64,000 bases of DNA from Plantago major. Its lineage: Eukaryota > Streptophyta > Magnoliopsida > Lamiales > Plantaginaceae. Position numbers and translations under genes: made by a program. The notes beneath the pieces are model-generated. The model made no database searches, was not told where the DNA came from, and saw only the letters and a list, made by a program, of their open reading frames with translations. Shown one piece after another: positions 45,824 through 56,593 of this stretch. Positions within the stretch are counted from its first letter, which is position 1. The number at the start of each line of letters is the position of its first letter. The stretch spans positions 1,509,265 to 1,573,264 of the forward strand of contig CM048840.1 in assembly GCA_026545765.1 (NCBI GenBank), written 5' to 3'.

Positions 45824-45867
45824 GAGTTGCTCCAGTGCTGCTCCGACACCGGCCACTGGAGCAGCTC
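45824..45867. other. GC-rich palindrome upstream of the F-box gene
   Basis: Arms GAGTTGCTCCAGTG (45824-45837) and CACTGGAGCAGCTC (45854-45867) pair with one G-T, around a 16-nt loop, inside an unusually GC-rich 90-bp island in AT-rich DNA. A related GGAGCAGCTCC occurs at about 53985. Confidence 0.5.
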
Positions 45868-46029
45868 CTGGCTACCGGATCTCCTTTCCATATATTTTTT
45901 TTTCTAAAAAAAATAAATCTTTTTATTTTAAAGATTTTGTTTATTAGGTTGTTGAATATTATAATTTGATTTTAGAGTAAATATATGTTATATTATAAGT
46001 TAGGGTTAAATTTACAATTTGAAGTAAAA

Positions 46030-46661
46030 CCTTAAGAAGGATTGTATTTGCAAAATTAAAATTTGTTTGACTTTTGGAAAATATTTTAGTATGACCAAAA
46101 TACTTCTTAGCAACTTTTGTTTCCAAAGAATTCGAAGTCACAACCCTCAAAAGGAAATCATACACAAGCTGCAAGTGAGACCATGCAGGATCGAACATGG
46201 GATCATCATCGTTGTCATTTTCACCTGAACCCGAGTTACTTGAACGACAATTAGGTGGAAAAGAGCGAAACAAGTTAATAGAAATAGAGCACATGGTGCA
46301 CGAAGCGAAAACTGCAGGTTCTGAGAATTTTGGGGGGTTCTGCGCCATAAATTCAAGAAGCTCAAGCAATGTGGCTCGCTTAAGCTCCTTTTCTTGCACA
46401 TCCTTTGCAGGTCACTAAAATCAAACACTACAGAACAGAGACTGAGCTTACTAATGAAACGACTCATTTTTTCAGAATTAGACACATCCTTGAAGGCAAG
46501 CAGTGGCTCAATTCCTGCAATGACAACACTGCAGCCGAAGCTCGTTTTGCAGCTGGGTTAGCTGAACTAGATGAATTGGGACCTAAACTAGGGTTTCTCG
46601 ATGAATCATGATCTGTTTTCTGAGACTTCTTAGGGAACTTGCCAAGTATCTGTTTCCACAT
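46030..46661 (-). pseudogene. PP2A B' (B56) regulatory subunit, truncated pseudogene
   Basis: The minus strand starts MWKQILGKFPKKSQK and a Ser/Asn/Ala-rich leader as in plant B' subunits. It continues FKDVSNSEKMSRFISKLSLC and VVFDFSDL, then ELKRATLLELLEFMAQN, INLFRSFPP, FDPAWSHLQLVYDFLLRVV and AKKYFGH. These follow the B56 domain order, covering about the first 150 residues of roughly 500. At least two frameshifts (near 46540 and 46410) break it, and homology stops after KKYFGH where the next HEAT-like repeats should begin. No downstream exons are visible. B' subunits target phosphatase 2A; this copy is not functional. Confidence 0.8.
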
Positions 46662-47627
46662 TCTGGGCTTTCAAGATTTTGCTAAACTAATAACAAAAAG
46701 CACAGAAATTTCGAATTTTTAGGGCAAACTAAATTGGGGATCTGAAAGAAAAGCACTAAATCGTTGCAAGACAAAGCATTGCCGTTAACAATCAAGAAAG
46801 GTAATTCAATTCAATGAAACCCACTAATGCAAAAGCCATAATACACAAACCATCATTGAGAATTCTTGTGTGCATGCGCTATGTGGGTCAATCAGCATCA
46901 ATGATAACGACAACACTACCTACATGTGTGTGTGAGTCTTAACAGAGAAACTAAGTTTGAGCATTTGAAATGAAAACTTAGGATTCTTTTAAGTAGAAAG
47001 AGAAGAAAATGGGATAAAAACAAAAACAGTCATTGTTAATACAGAAAAAAATTGGATCTTGGAGGATAAATAATTAGGGTAAGAGTACTTGTAGAGAGAG
47101 AAATGGTGTGTCAGGTGAAGAAGGATGTTAAAATATGAAAATTGCCATTGATGGGTTGGAAAAAGGGAAGAGGGATCAAATCAAAATCAATAATTTTGAA
47201 TTGAGTTGTCCTGGATTTCTTGTTTCTTTTAATCCCTGTCTGGTAAAGGACAGGAAAAAAAGAAACAAGAAAATGTGATGAATCTCAGAAAAAAAAGAAA
47301 AGAAAAGAAAAGAAAATATTAATATGTGATGATGATTGATGATTGCACTTTTTTCACTAAGGGTTAATTTAGTTTGAGTAAAAATGGAGAAAAAAAAATA
47401 ATGAAAAATATTATTTTTCACCATTTGGTAGTTCTCATGAAATTCTAAAAAATTTATGAAAATCTATATAAAATACATCCATCTCCACAAAATAAGAAAA
47501 ACTATTTTTCCCTCACATTTTTCAGAAAAAATTTTATTTTTCTCAATTTTTTTTCTTTTCCCCCATTTTCACTCAAACCAAATGAAGCCTAACTGTGTCT
47601 CAAAACAGATCCGTGATGACAAAAATC
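46662..47627. other. Upstream region of the PP2A B' fragment
   Basis: Noncoding AT-rich sequence, probably the former promoter and leader of the B' gene copy. No other exon found. Confidence 0.4.

Positions 47628-47657
<30 letters not shown>
47628..47657. repeat. (AAT)10 microsatellite
   Basis: Ten perfect AAT units. Confidence 0.9.
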
Positions 47658-47658
<1 letters not shown>

Positions 47659-47763
47659 CATGGTGGGATTTCCGCCTGCAGATTTTCCTTTTCTTTATAC
47701 TCCTCCAAATGGTGCAATATCCCTTGCCTTTTTGCCTTGATGGCTACCCAAATTTATTCGGTA

Positions 47764-47990
47764 CTCCTTCATTCCGAAGAACTTTATATATTGGGGGTTG
47801 TCGGGAACTTTTGTGTAAAAAAATAAATTAGTGATAACATATTAAAAATGTAGAAAAAAATTAATAGCAAAATGTATAATTTGTATGTAAAATAGTTGGT
47901 GAGATAAAAAAAATTCATTTATGGGTTAGGAACTTTCTAACGAAATGCTAGAAAACGAAAGTTAGAAAGTTATACGTGGAACGGATTGAG
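47764..47990. mobile_element. Possible Stowaway-like MITE, diverged
   Basis: Inverted ends CTCCTTCATTCCGAAGAACT and CTCAATCCGTTCCACG (complement), flanked by TA, AT-rich interior, 227 bp. The terminal match is only moderate. Confidence 0.45.
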
Positions 47991-48254
47991 TATTTATTAG
48001 ATGTAGATTAACTTACTTTTTTTAGTAATGTATGAAGTTATAAGGAACAACTAAAAATGACAAATGTATGAAGTCATACGGGATGGATGGGGTATCTCTT
48101 TGTAGACGTTAGTAGCGTAATATGTGGTACAATCTCTAATAGAATGTGCGAGACCAATGTGTAGGGTTGACATGTTATATGTATGTACACGTGGTTACGC
48201 CCCTAGCATCTAATAAACCATTCTTTAATTATAGGGATTCCTTAATTATACATT

Positions 48255-48420
48255 CTTAAGTCCAAAAGTCAACATAGTTTTCCACGGTGGCCAGTGGCGT
48301 AGGTAAGGTGGGCCATTAGAGTCATCGGACGTCAACATAGTTTTCCACGGGACCACGGTGGCTAGAGGCGGAGGGGAAGGGGGGGGGGGGGAGGTCCAAT
48401 AGAGACATTGGACCCCACTT
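48255..48420. repeat. Local tandem duplication with G-run
   Basis: GTCAACATAGTTTTCCACGG occurs twice about 66 bp apart, each followed by a related CACGGTGGC(C/T)AG segment. The second copy runs into a run of about 14 G near 48379. Confidence 0.65.
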
Positions 48421-48464
48421 GGCTTTTTACTAGTATGCTACATATCGTTAATTTAAATAATTTA

Positions 48465-48560
48465 CTAAGCACATGAATGGTAGAGGTCTTAGTGGCTCAA
48501 ACGCCATTAGATATGGTCTTAAATTACTTGGTAAATATTTGGGAATTGTTCGGATAGTTT
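48465..48560 (+). repeat. Dispersed repeat, copy 1 (unfilled relative of the solo-LTR site)
   Basis: TTTACTAAGCACATGAATGG and GTCTTAAATTACTTGGT match 51911-51930 and 52499-52515. In this copy the two parts are continuous; in the other they are separated by the solo LTR. The A-box-like GCCTGAGTGG and B-box-like GCTCAAACTCC in the second copy suggest a tRNA-derived SINE. Confidence 0.55.
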
Positions 48561-49120
48561 CAGAGTTCACAAGTAATAAAATACAGTGTGTTCTTAAACA
48601 TGTATGGACGGTTAGGTATACGACTTTAACATATTCAATTTTAACAGATCTAAGATAACTTGATTATATGATAACTCGATTTTATGTAAGTGAGATAGTG
48701 ACTTATAATAGTTTTTTAGTTTCATGCCAAGCTTGATTTACTATACAACTTAAAAGGTTATTTAGTTGCATGTCAAAATTTACAATACAACTTAGCCCTT
48801 AGCAAAATTGTTTTCCATTACTTCTTTGTTTTATATGGAATTCAAAATATACTGGACCTGTTGCAGTCGTTGCCACTCATCAGCAAGCATATATATAAGA
48901 AGTAAGAATACTGTACTGCTTTCGTTAGCAAACTTGCAGACATGGAACTTGGAAGTAGGTGGAACTGTAAGAATGCTCGATTGATTATCGTTTGTCAATG
49001 ATATATGGCGAAATTTGTTCAAAAGCTTTACTAGATCTTACTCCAATCCATCCAAGCTCGCCGAGAAGCCACTTTCACTACAGTAGATCACGTGGTACAT
49101 TTTACGTTCTTGAATATTCA

Positions 49121-49190
49121 TACTTGAAATAAAACTGGACAAATCACTAGCTTATACTTGAAATAAAACTGGACAAATCACTAGCTTCCA
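49121..49190. repeat. 34-bp tandem duplication
   Basis: Two copies of TACTTGAAATAAAACTGGAC and following bases, offset 34 bp, at the 3' end of the F-box/LRR pseudogene. Confidence 0.8.
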
Positions 49191-50229
49191 GTTGCCTTCT
49201 ATTGACACATCCTTGAATACAGAAAGAACCAGGATATGTATTATCTTCGGATGTTCTTAACCAGCATTTCCTCAACTCCAGATTCTCAAGTGCCGGAAAC
49301 TTGGATGGGATATATCGAAGAAGGTTTAACGTTAAGCCCCTAACTTGATCCAATATAACTTTTTTAAGGTTCTTGCAGTTGCAACCTGCAATGCTGCTTT
49401 GGATTTCCATGCTCCCACTTATCTTGTTCCCACCATATGTAATGGCTTGAAGATTTGGTGATTCGACTTCCATGCTCGTGGACCAATATTGTCCCGAAGC
49501 CAGTGACCAATATTGTATAGGCACAAGTCCACCTTCTCCAATTTAAGCCCAGCTAGCTTTACTTTCTGGAACCCTCTACAGTTTTTAATAGAAACTTGTT
49601 CCAGGAGACGACTGCTCGAAAACATGCCTTGTAAAGTTTGCTGATCAACTACGGCATGAGTAAGAGAGAGCCTCTTTAAAGAGAATTCGATATTATTACG
49701 AGTAGGAAAAATCTGGCAACCATATAAATCCAACTCCTTCAACGACTTAACAGAGAACAAAGACTCCGGCAAAGGGATGGGCCATATCTTTTTACCATAC
49801 CAACCGTCGGGGCCATTAGGGCCATCGCAACGAACAACCAACTGATCGAGGTTTTTGCAGCTTGTAGCATAATCTACCCACTTGTAAACATCTTCCGCAG
49901 GCACTCTGACACGCTGACCTTTAATATCCAAGCAAATTAGTTTAAACTTCTGGATGAGTATGTTTGATTGGCGACGACGTCTTATGGATTGGTCTACGAT
50001 TGGTCTACGTAGTTGCAGAACTGTTCATGCACCCATGATTTGTAGATCTTGGAGCCTCGGATTCCAAAAGCTTGTTGATCGAAGTGTAGTTCTGGAGAAG
50101 AATTGCAGAGAGCGTTCCATGTTCTTGACAAAGGCAGGCTAGTATATGATGCAGTGTGGGTTCCGGTAGTTCGGAGATTCTGTCTTCGCCTACCATACGC
50201 CAGGGTTTTCCAGCCTTGAGTTTCATCAT
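49147..50229 (-). pseudogene. F-box/LRR (FBD-type) protein pseudogene
   Basis: The minus strand begins with a partial F-box (EDRISELPEPTLHHILACL, ATG at 50229). It continues in another frame with FDQQAFGIRGSKIYKSWVHE, then LRR-like strands (CKNLDQLVVRC, LFSVKSLKELDLYGCQIF, LKRLSLTHAVV, LEQVSIKNCRGF, LENLELRKC). The pieces lie in at least three frames with stops between (near 50160, 50000-49930 and 49500), so it cannot be translated whole. The second half of the F-box is also lost to a frameshift. Confidence 0.75.
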
Positions 50230-50560
50230 TCCTGTTCTGTTGTATAGATTTGTGATACATAGTAACCTGTAGGTGATATATATATATAAAAGAAGAAGAA
50301 TCCAAACAGAACTAGCAAACTAGTTCTTGTTTGAACCAAACAGGACTCATACAGAATAAGGAGAAGTTCCGTTAATAAAGAAAATTCTAATTGATTCTGC
50401 ACTGAGATTTTATTGTGACACCAGAGGAAGCCTGAATTGGGAAACTACATGAATATAATTAAATAAATTGCCCAAATAAACTAAATGAACATAATTAAAT
50501 AAATTTCCAAAAATCGTTAATATGGGTTTCAATATTAATCGTTCTTGCATATTTCAAGTC

Positions 50561-51088
50561 CTAAGAAATAGGGCCCAGACAATCACCCTCCAGACTAGCA
50601 AGAACTTTGAAATCGTCTTCTGCCTCGACAAATTTCGTTCCGAACACCATGAAACGAACCACCGTCCCCTTTTCGATCTTGGCAGAGTTCTCATTCATGT
50701 AGTAAGGGTTTTCTCCTGGTACATACAGGTAATCAGCCATCTTCTTAGGCGACATAAATATGCGATTATCGCAGGGCCCACACTCGAGAAAGACGCCGTC
50801 ATGTTGGATTTTGTGAACCGTGCCTTCCAGAACTTCGCCTGCAAGCATCTTGAAAGTAATGCAGGTGAAATCCACAGGGAAGACTACTTCACCAGAGTGC
50901 TTAATCTTTCCTTCGCCAATGCTCTCAATGGTACTGGCTGCAAGGAAATAGCCGAGTTCCTTTGTAGCTTTTTTCGCAGCGATCATTCCCATCAGACACT
51001 TGAGGATAGACATTGTCAGTTTCGAGCCTTGCCCCAGTTTTTCCGGTGGAATCGCAACATTCCAGGACATTTTCATTTTCAGATACAT
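50561..51088 (-). CDS. NRPD7: RNA polymerase IV/V subunit 7-like protein
   Basis: An intact 175-residue minus-strand frame. The N-terminal half (MYLKMKMSWNVAIPPEKLGQ, then ELGYFLAASTIESIGEGKIK and VVFPVDFTCITFKML) is the Rpb7 N-terminal domain. The C-terminal half (GEVLEGTVHKIQHDGVFLEC, YLYVPGENPYYMNE, KVLASLEGDCLGPIS) is the OB/S1-like RNA-binding domain. The PGENP-Y-MNE and ASLEGD-LGP signatures fit the plant-specific NRPD7/NRPE7 group rather than Pol II NRPB7. As a stalk subunit with subunit 4 it would serve Pol IV or V in RNA-directed DNA methylation in the nucleus. A leader intron (51489-51108, donor GTAAG, acceptor GGCAG) and a TATATATA box at about 51541-51549 give it a complete gene structure. 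NRPD7 versus NRPE7 cannot be told by eye. Confidence 0.85.
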   Translation of the reverse strand: MYLKMKMSWNVAIPPEKLGQGSKLTMSILKCLMGMIAAKKATKELGYFLAASTIESIGEGKIKHSGEVVFPVDFTCITFKMLAGEVLEGTVHKIQHDGVFLECGPCDNRIFMSPKKMADYLYVPGENPYYMNENSAKIEKGTVVRFMVFGTKFVEAEDDFKVLASLEGDCLGPIS

Positions 51089-51107
51089 TGCTGGATTCTG
51101 ATACTAA

Positions 51108-51550
51108 CTGCCATATCAAATCACTAAGATGTAAAATTGCAAGACAACATGATATAAAAGTTCCAATTTCACCATTTCTAAGCTTGCTCTAATTCACAAG
51201 AATCTCTTTCAAGAAAAGATCCGTTCAAGATCACACATATGACCATTTACAAAACTCATCTTATAAAACCTCAACTATATTGCTGATATAAAACTACTAC
51301 ACATAAGACTAGGCCATGTTCAGCAGGGTGATTGACCCGGTCTACATGCACCACTGGCCTTGGAAATTAGTCGAAATCAAGCTCATGTAAGTATGTACGT
51401 AGCAAGAAACTGAAACACACATGAAGCAAAATTTGAAGAAAAAGAACTGAAGAAACCTGCTAGAGACGACGGTAAATAGGAATTCTTACCTGATCTTGAG
51501 CTGAATTCGAGCCTGCGGCAAATGCTTTCGTGAATCGGTGCTATATATAG
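51108..51550 (-). promoter_or_regulatory. TATA box and 5' leader intron of the NRPD7-like gene
   Basis: TATATATA on the minus strand at about 51549-51541, a short leader exon ending ATCAG at 51490, and an intron 51489-51108 of 382 nt (GTAAGAATTC to GATATGGCAG). The coding exon then starts 20 nt before the ATG. Confidence 0.6.
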
Positions 51551-51967
51551 ACCTAGTTTTTTCTCTCTGGATACATAAATGAGAGATTATTAATTGGATT
51601 TCTGTTTTCAATTATGTGCCTGAATTAGTTACTACTACTTATTTAAACTTTCTAGTTTGTATATAAGGTTTGTAGTAAATAAAATAACTTTTTTGAAATT
51701 AAGTTAATAATATTTCAAAGGACTAAAAGAAGATGAAAAAAGAGTTGGTTTTGATGGTTGAGCATCAAACCCGACCTGCCAAGGCAATGGCTAGGAATCA
51801 CACCACGGCCGAATTGCTTCAGGCCGGGGTATTACACCCTGAACCAGCCTTGAAGAGACCAATTTCTTATTATTCGACTTTAAAGCTTCTACGTTAACTT
51901 CTCCGTAATGATTTACTAAGTGCCTGAGTGGTAGACGATCCCACTGGCTCAAACTCCACGAAAGATG
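51551..51967. other. NRPD7-like upstream region and SINE-like head
   Basis: Upstream sequence of the minus-strand gene. From about 51907 it is the second copy of a dispersed repeat whose TGCCTGAGTGG and GCTCAAACTCC resemble pol III A and B boxes. Confidence 0.4.
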
Positions 51968-52493
51968 TGTTAAAATTCGATCAAATCAACTACTCAAACA
52001 ACAAAAACAATCACAGACAAAAACACAGAGAATTTTACGTGGTTCGATTGAATCGCTTCAATCTACATCCACGGAGAATCGACGATTTTATTACTTCTCA
52101 AGCTTCTCAACCTTACAGCTTTGTTACAGAGAAATTGAAAGAAATTACAGCTCAAATTTCCTATACAAAACTCACAACAACAGCTACAATAACCGCTCTC
52201 ACAGAGAAACAAACAGAAGAATCTGAGAAGAATTGTGATGATTGTTGAAGAAGAAACCAAACAGCTCTGTTTTATACCAGAAGAACACAACTAAAATCGC
52301 CAGAAGAAACAGCAACCGTTGGATGATAACTGCAAGAAATGATCTGATGACTCGCATAAAAATGCATTATCATTAACTCAGCCAGAATACGTTTCTTCAA
52401 CCAAAACCGTTAATTGCCAACAAACTTAATCTTGCAAATAACAACCAAGTCCCTGAACTTCTGGAATCCTTCGAAAACACCACAGACTTCACA
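51968..52493 (+). mobile_element. Solo LTR, copia type
   Basis: A 526-bp sequence starting TGTTAAAATTCG and ending CTTCACA, flanked by a perfect 5-bp duplication AGATG (51963-51967 and 52494-52498). The ACACAGAGAATTTTACGTGG and TTCGATTG stretch is characteristic of copia LTR R regions. No internal region is present, so it arose by LTR-LTR recombination. Its insertion site is visible unfilled in the related repeat at 48465-48560. Confidence 0.8.
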
Positions 52494-52687
52494 AGATGGT
52501 CTTAAATTACTTGGTCAACGTTTAGTAATTGCGATTGATATTGTTGCTCGCCCGTCTTTGCTCCAAGTAAGCTCTATTTTTTTGCTCGGAAATGGAGCAA
52601 AGCAAGCTCCATTAATTGAGCATTTTGAACACTTACAAGCAAATACAAGTCCTTAGAAACAGTTCTCCCAAAAAAAAAAAAAAAATC

Positions 52688-53204
52688 CTAAGAAACAGGG
52701 CCGAGATAATCACCCTCCAGGCTTGCAAGAACTTTGAAATTGTTTTCTGCCTTGATGAATTTCTCTCCAATCACCATGAAACAAACCACGGTCCCTATTT
52801 CGATCTTGGCAGATTTCTGATAACTCATGTAGTAATGGTGTTCTCCTGGTACATACAGGTAATCAGACATCATCCCAGGAGGCATAAATATGTGATTATC
52901 GCACACATAGGGCCCACACTCGAGAAAGATGCCGTCATGCTGAATTTTGTGAACCGTGAAGCATCTTGAAGGTAATGCAGGTGAAATCCACAGGGAAGAC
53001 TACTTCACCAGAGTGCTTAATCTTTCCTTCACCAATGCTCTCAATCGTAGTGGCTGCAAGGAAATAGCCGAGTTCCTTTGTCACTTTTTTCGCAGCGATC
53101 ATTCCCATCAGGCACTTGAGGATAGACATTGTCAGTTTCAAGCCTTGCTCCAGCTTTTCCGGTGGAATCACAACATTCTAGGACATTTTCATTTTCAGAT
53201 ACAT
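52688..53204 (-). pseudogene. NRPD7-like pseudogene, duplicate of 50561-51088
   Basis: Highly similar to the gene 2.1 kb away, same strand. The start MYLKMKMS is followed by TAG where the intact gene has TGG (Trp9). A 20-nt deletion, between the bases for FKML and the VHK region, shifts the frame. A 6-nt insertion adds two residues near PYVCDNH. The C-terminal part (YLYVPGEHHYYM, KVLASLEGDYLGPVS) is otherwise open. No functional protein is possible. Confidence 0.88.
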
Positions 53205-54840
53205 TGTTGGATTCTGATACTACCTGCCAATATCAATTCACTAAGATGTAAAATTGCAACACATGATATAAAAGTTCTAATTTGCTCACATACATTGAAA
53301 GTATATATGTCCTAAAGACAATCGAATTGAGGACAACATACAAATTCGATTCAGTATTTATTTATGATTTATAAATAGGCATTACAGTATGTAAATATTA
53401 TTATTTGTTTGTTTGTAATTGTTTACATATGTGTTCTCATGAGCTTTATGTTATCACTAAGAATGTGAGATTTTGAGTGACATAATATAGCTCTAAAATA
53501 GCCCTAATCAATGATCATCGAGAATGGAATATCGATGATGCATTGGAGATTGGTATGTGGTCTGCATCATATCCTTTGAGGGTGTAGTAGTTTTCACGAC
53601 TACGAATTACTTGGTAATCTGTGATGGACACATGGACATTTTAGAGAGTGTTGGTATACCCAGTCGAAAAACCGTTTGATGTACTATATTTACGTGTCTA
53701 CGGAAGTAACGGTTTGTAGGGTGGTGTAATAGTCCTTTGACTTGAGGTCAATACGTACTACATGTGTGGACCCGTGTGCTTTGACCATGACCAATGCTTG
53801 CACTCCTTGTAGGGGTAGATACGGCATGTGTTGGGCACATCACGAAACGCATGTTAGTAGTAGTTGAACCAAGATAGGATTCATTCCTTATAATAGATTT
53901 GGAGAGAACACTTAACTTCTCATTACTAGTTTGATCAAAGTCATTAGCCAATGCAAGATATGTTTGGAATGGTGTTCAAATCGCCGGAGCAGCTCCGATG
54001 GAGCTTTTATTTTCTTCACAACTTTTTTTTTTTTTTTTTGTATTTCTAACAAACTTTCAGTTTCTTTCAATTTGGCCCGAAACTTGTTTTTTATTTTGCA
54101 ATTAAGTCCATAAACTTTTTAGAAAAATATAATTATATTATGAAAATTATAAAAGGCCCCAGAAGTTTTTAATTCATGGATTAAACAATAAATAAGGCAC
54201 TCAATAAAAAATGTTGAACGATAAAGGGTTTAAGTTGAATTAGGAACAAATGAGGGTTATCTTTTCAAATTGACAAAATAAGGCCATGTTTAGCATCAAT
54301 GCTTTGGTCAACCAAAAACTGAAAAAAAGGACATATGTGTTATTGTTGAACTAACTGATACCTAGGTGTAATTAATTAGAACATCTAAAAGAGGTACTGA
54401 ATGAAATTCACCCTTAAATTTAATTTGAGTTGCAAAAATTTGTATTTGGTGTATAATTAAAAATTTATAAGGTGATATCGCACGAAACTTTAAATGAGGA
54501 ATTTTAATTGGCGTATCATTGATGAAAAATAATTAAATTTTAATTGAATTGTAAAAATTTGTGGTTGGTGTATAATTAAAAATTTATAAGGTTTGTGAGT
54601 ATTGTGAGCCTTGATTGAGTAGCGACTCAATTAAAAAAAGATAACTATTAACTCAAAATGGTAATGTCAAATAGAAAAAAATGCCCGACTCAATTAAAAT
54701 GGGTTGTTAATTGTATACTAAACAACCCGATATACTCTACGTACTGAACTCAACTTCTCAATTTTCGTTTTCATCAGTCTCAAATTCAGCTTCCCTTTCT
54801 TCATTTAGAAAGTTTTATACCTCAGTTTTCATTATAATAA
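53205..54840. other. AT-rich repeat-like interval
   Basis: No coding exon supported. The stretch from about 53300 (ATGTCCTAAAGACAATCGAA, TTTATAAATAGGC) has an LTR-like look with a TATA box, but no second copy or target duplication is visible. 54020-54840 is AT-rich without features. Confidence 0.4.
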
Positions 54841-55893
54841 CTAGTACTAACCCGTGGCGATGCCACGGTATAGTTTACTTTTAACAATAAATAGAAAGGG
54901 AAGGACAAAATAAATTATTCGAGAAAATAAGATAGTCAAACTTAATTGTAAAAGATATTGGTCGTGTTGTCCGTTGGTAGCCATTCTTCATCCAATACTA
55001 TATCCTTGAGTATTTTTCTATGTTGACTATAGAAAATGTGAAAATACTATTCATCATGATGGATATGCTTTGAAGGGGGTAGGATCCAACCCTAACCCGT
55101 CCGGAATCCGACGGGTTGATAACATATTTTGTATCGGGTCCTACCGCACATGACCTTTAATTAGTAAAAGATACATGATTTTTAGAAAATTGTATCCCTT
55201 AAACCCGAAGGTATGCCCCCCCTCCCCCCATTATAGAGATCAAGAAATTAGAGAAAAGATCGAAGAGAGTTTCCACGCCTACAGAGTATCTACCATATTC
55301 CCCCACCCCACACGCACACAAATTATCTACAAACATAATTTCACATGCTACTATTTTTTTTTTCACCAACCCCCTCCCCCATGCCCGTTATGGATCAATA
55401 AAGTCTAGAGGAGATCGCAGAGAGTTTCACCGCCTTGAGAGTGTATGCCAGATCCTCCCCCCACCACCGCGGTGGTATGTGGTCACATGCTACGGTTGTT
55501 ACGCAGGGGGAAATGTAATTTTTTCCTAAAGACCTAAAATCTAGTACTAACCCGTGGCGAAAAGTTTGCTTTTAATAATGCATAGAAAGGGACGAAGGAC
55601 ATAATAAATTAATCGAGAAAATAAAATAGTCAATCTTTTATGTAAACAACGTTGGTCGTAGTTTCAGTTCGTAGTCCCTTATCTAATACAAAATGATTAA
55701 GTATTTTTTATGTTAACTATATAAAATGTAAAACATGACTCACCACGTGCTTTTAAAGGGGTAGGATCCAACTTGAATTCGTACAGGACCAGACGAGTTG
55801 ATAACATATACTTTATATCGGTCCTCTAACCGTACACGACTCCTTAATTAGTTACTGATACATGTTTAATAAAAATTGTATCCCTCAAACGTG
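54841..55893. repeat. Two diverged direct repeats starting CTAGTACTAACCCGTGGCGA
   Basis: Copies at 54841-55205 and 55541-55893, offset 700 bp, share the start, a GGGGTAGGATCCAAC block, a GGGTTGATAACATAT-like block and AAATTGTATCCCT near the end. Between them is a C-rich spacer. The unit is probably a non-autonomous transposon; its class is not clear, and the ACCCGTGGCGATGCCACGG palindrome at the start of copy 1 is largely lost from copy 2. Confidence 0.6.
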
Positions 55894-56345
55894 AACCAAC
55901 AAAATAAATTACAAAAATGTGTAACGCAATAACATGGTAGGTTTCCAACAACCTCAAGGTTATATGTGGTCCCCAAAAAATTATTATTATTTTATAAATA
56001 TAATTTCACATGTTATGATGGTTTTTTTGGCACCCACACCTCCATCATAGAAGAACATTTAGTAAATAGAAAATTGAGTCTTAGACTATGTTCTCTTCGT
56101 CTAAACTAAACGTAGTATAAAAAACAACTAAACAAAATTGAACTGATCTGAACAGAACTGAACTGAGATTAATGGTTTTTCAGATGAATATAAGAGAGCC
56201 TTAGTAATGAACGAGAAGTAAATTATGCCCTTTAATCATGTCGGTGTTATTGAAAATTAAGAAATATATTCCTATAAACTAAAAGTATGATCATATAATT
56301 CTTTTGCTTTGTTTCATCATCTTTTATTAGCTTCATTTTTTAGTA

Positions 56346-56593
56346 ATCCCTCCGACCCGCTAAAAAATGTAATTATTTCTTTTTGGGACGTCCCACTAAT
56401 TTAGGCCACTTCCTAAAAGAGTAAAAAACGTAAACCCCATTATCTTTTACTTTTTTCATTCTTTATATTTTTCTCTCTTATCTTTCATAATTTCTTTATT
56501 CTTTATCATCTCCACCAACAAACAATAAATTATTGACCGTCTTAAAAAACAACACCAAAAAGTTTGTGGCCTATATAAGCGGGGCGGAAGGAG
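56346..56593. mobile_element. Stowaway-like MITE
   Basis: Inverted ends ATCCCTCCGACCCGCT and CTCCTTCCGCCCCGCT (complement), TA on each side (56344-56345 and 56594-56595), and an AT-rich 248-bp interior. Confidence 0.6.

Noticed and set aside
53300-53960. LTR-like sequence beginning TGTCCTAAAGACAATC
   Set aside because: No second copy, PBS, purine tract or target duplication in the window, so the ends cannot be defined.
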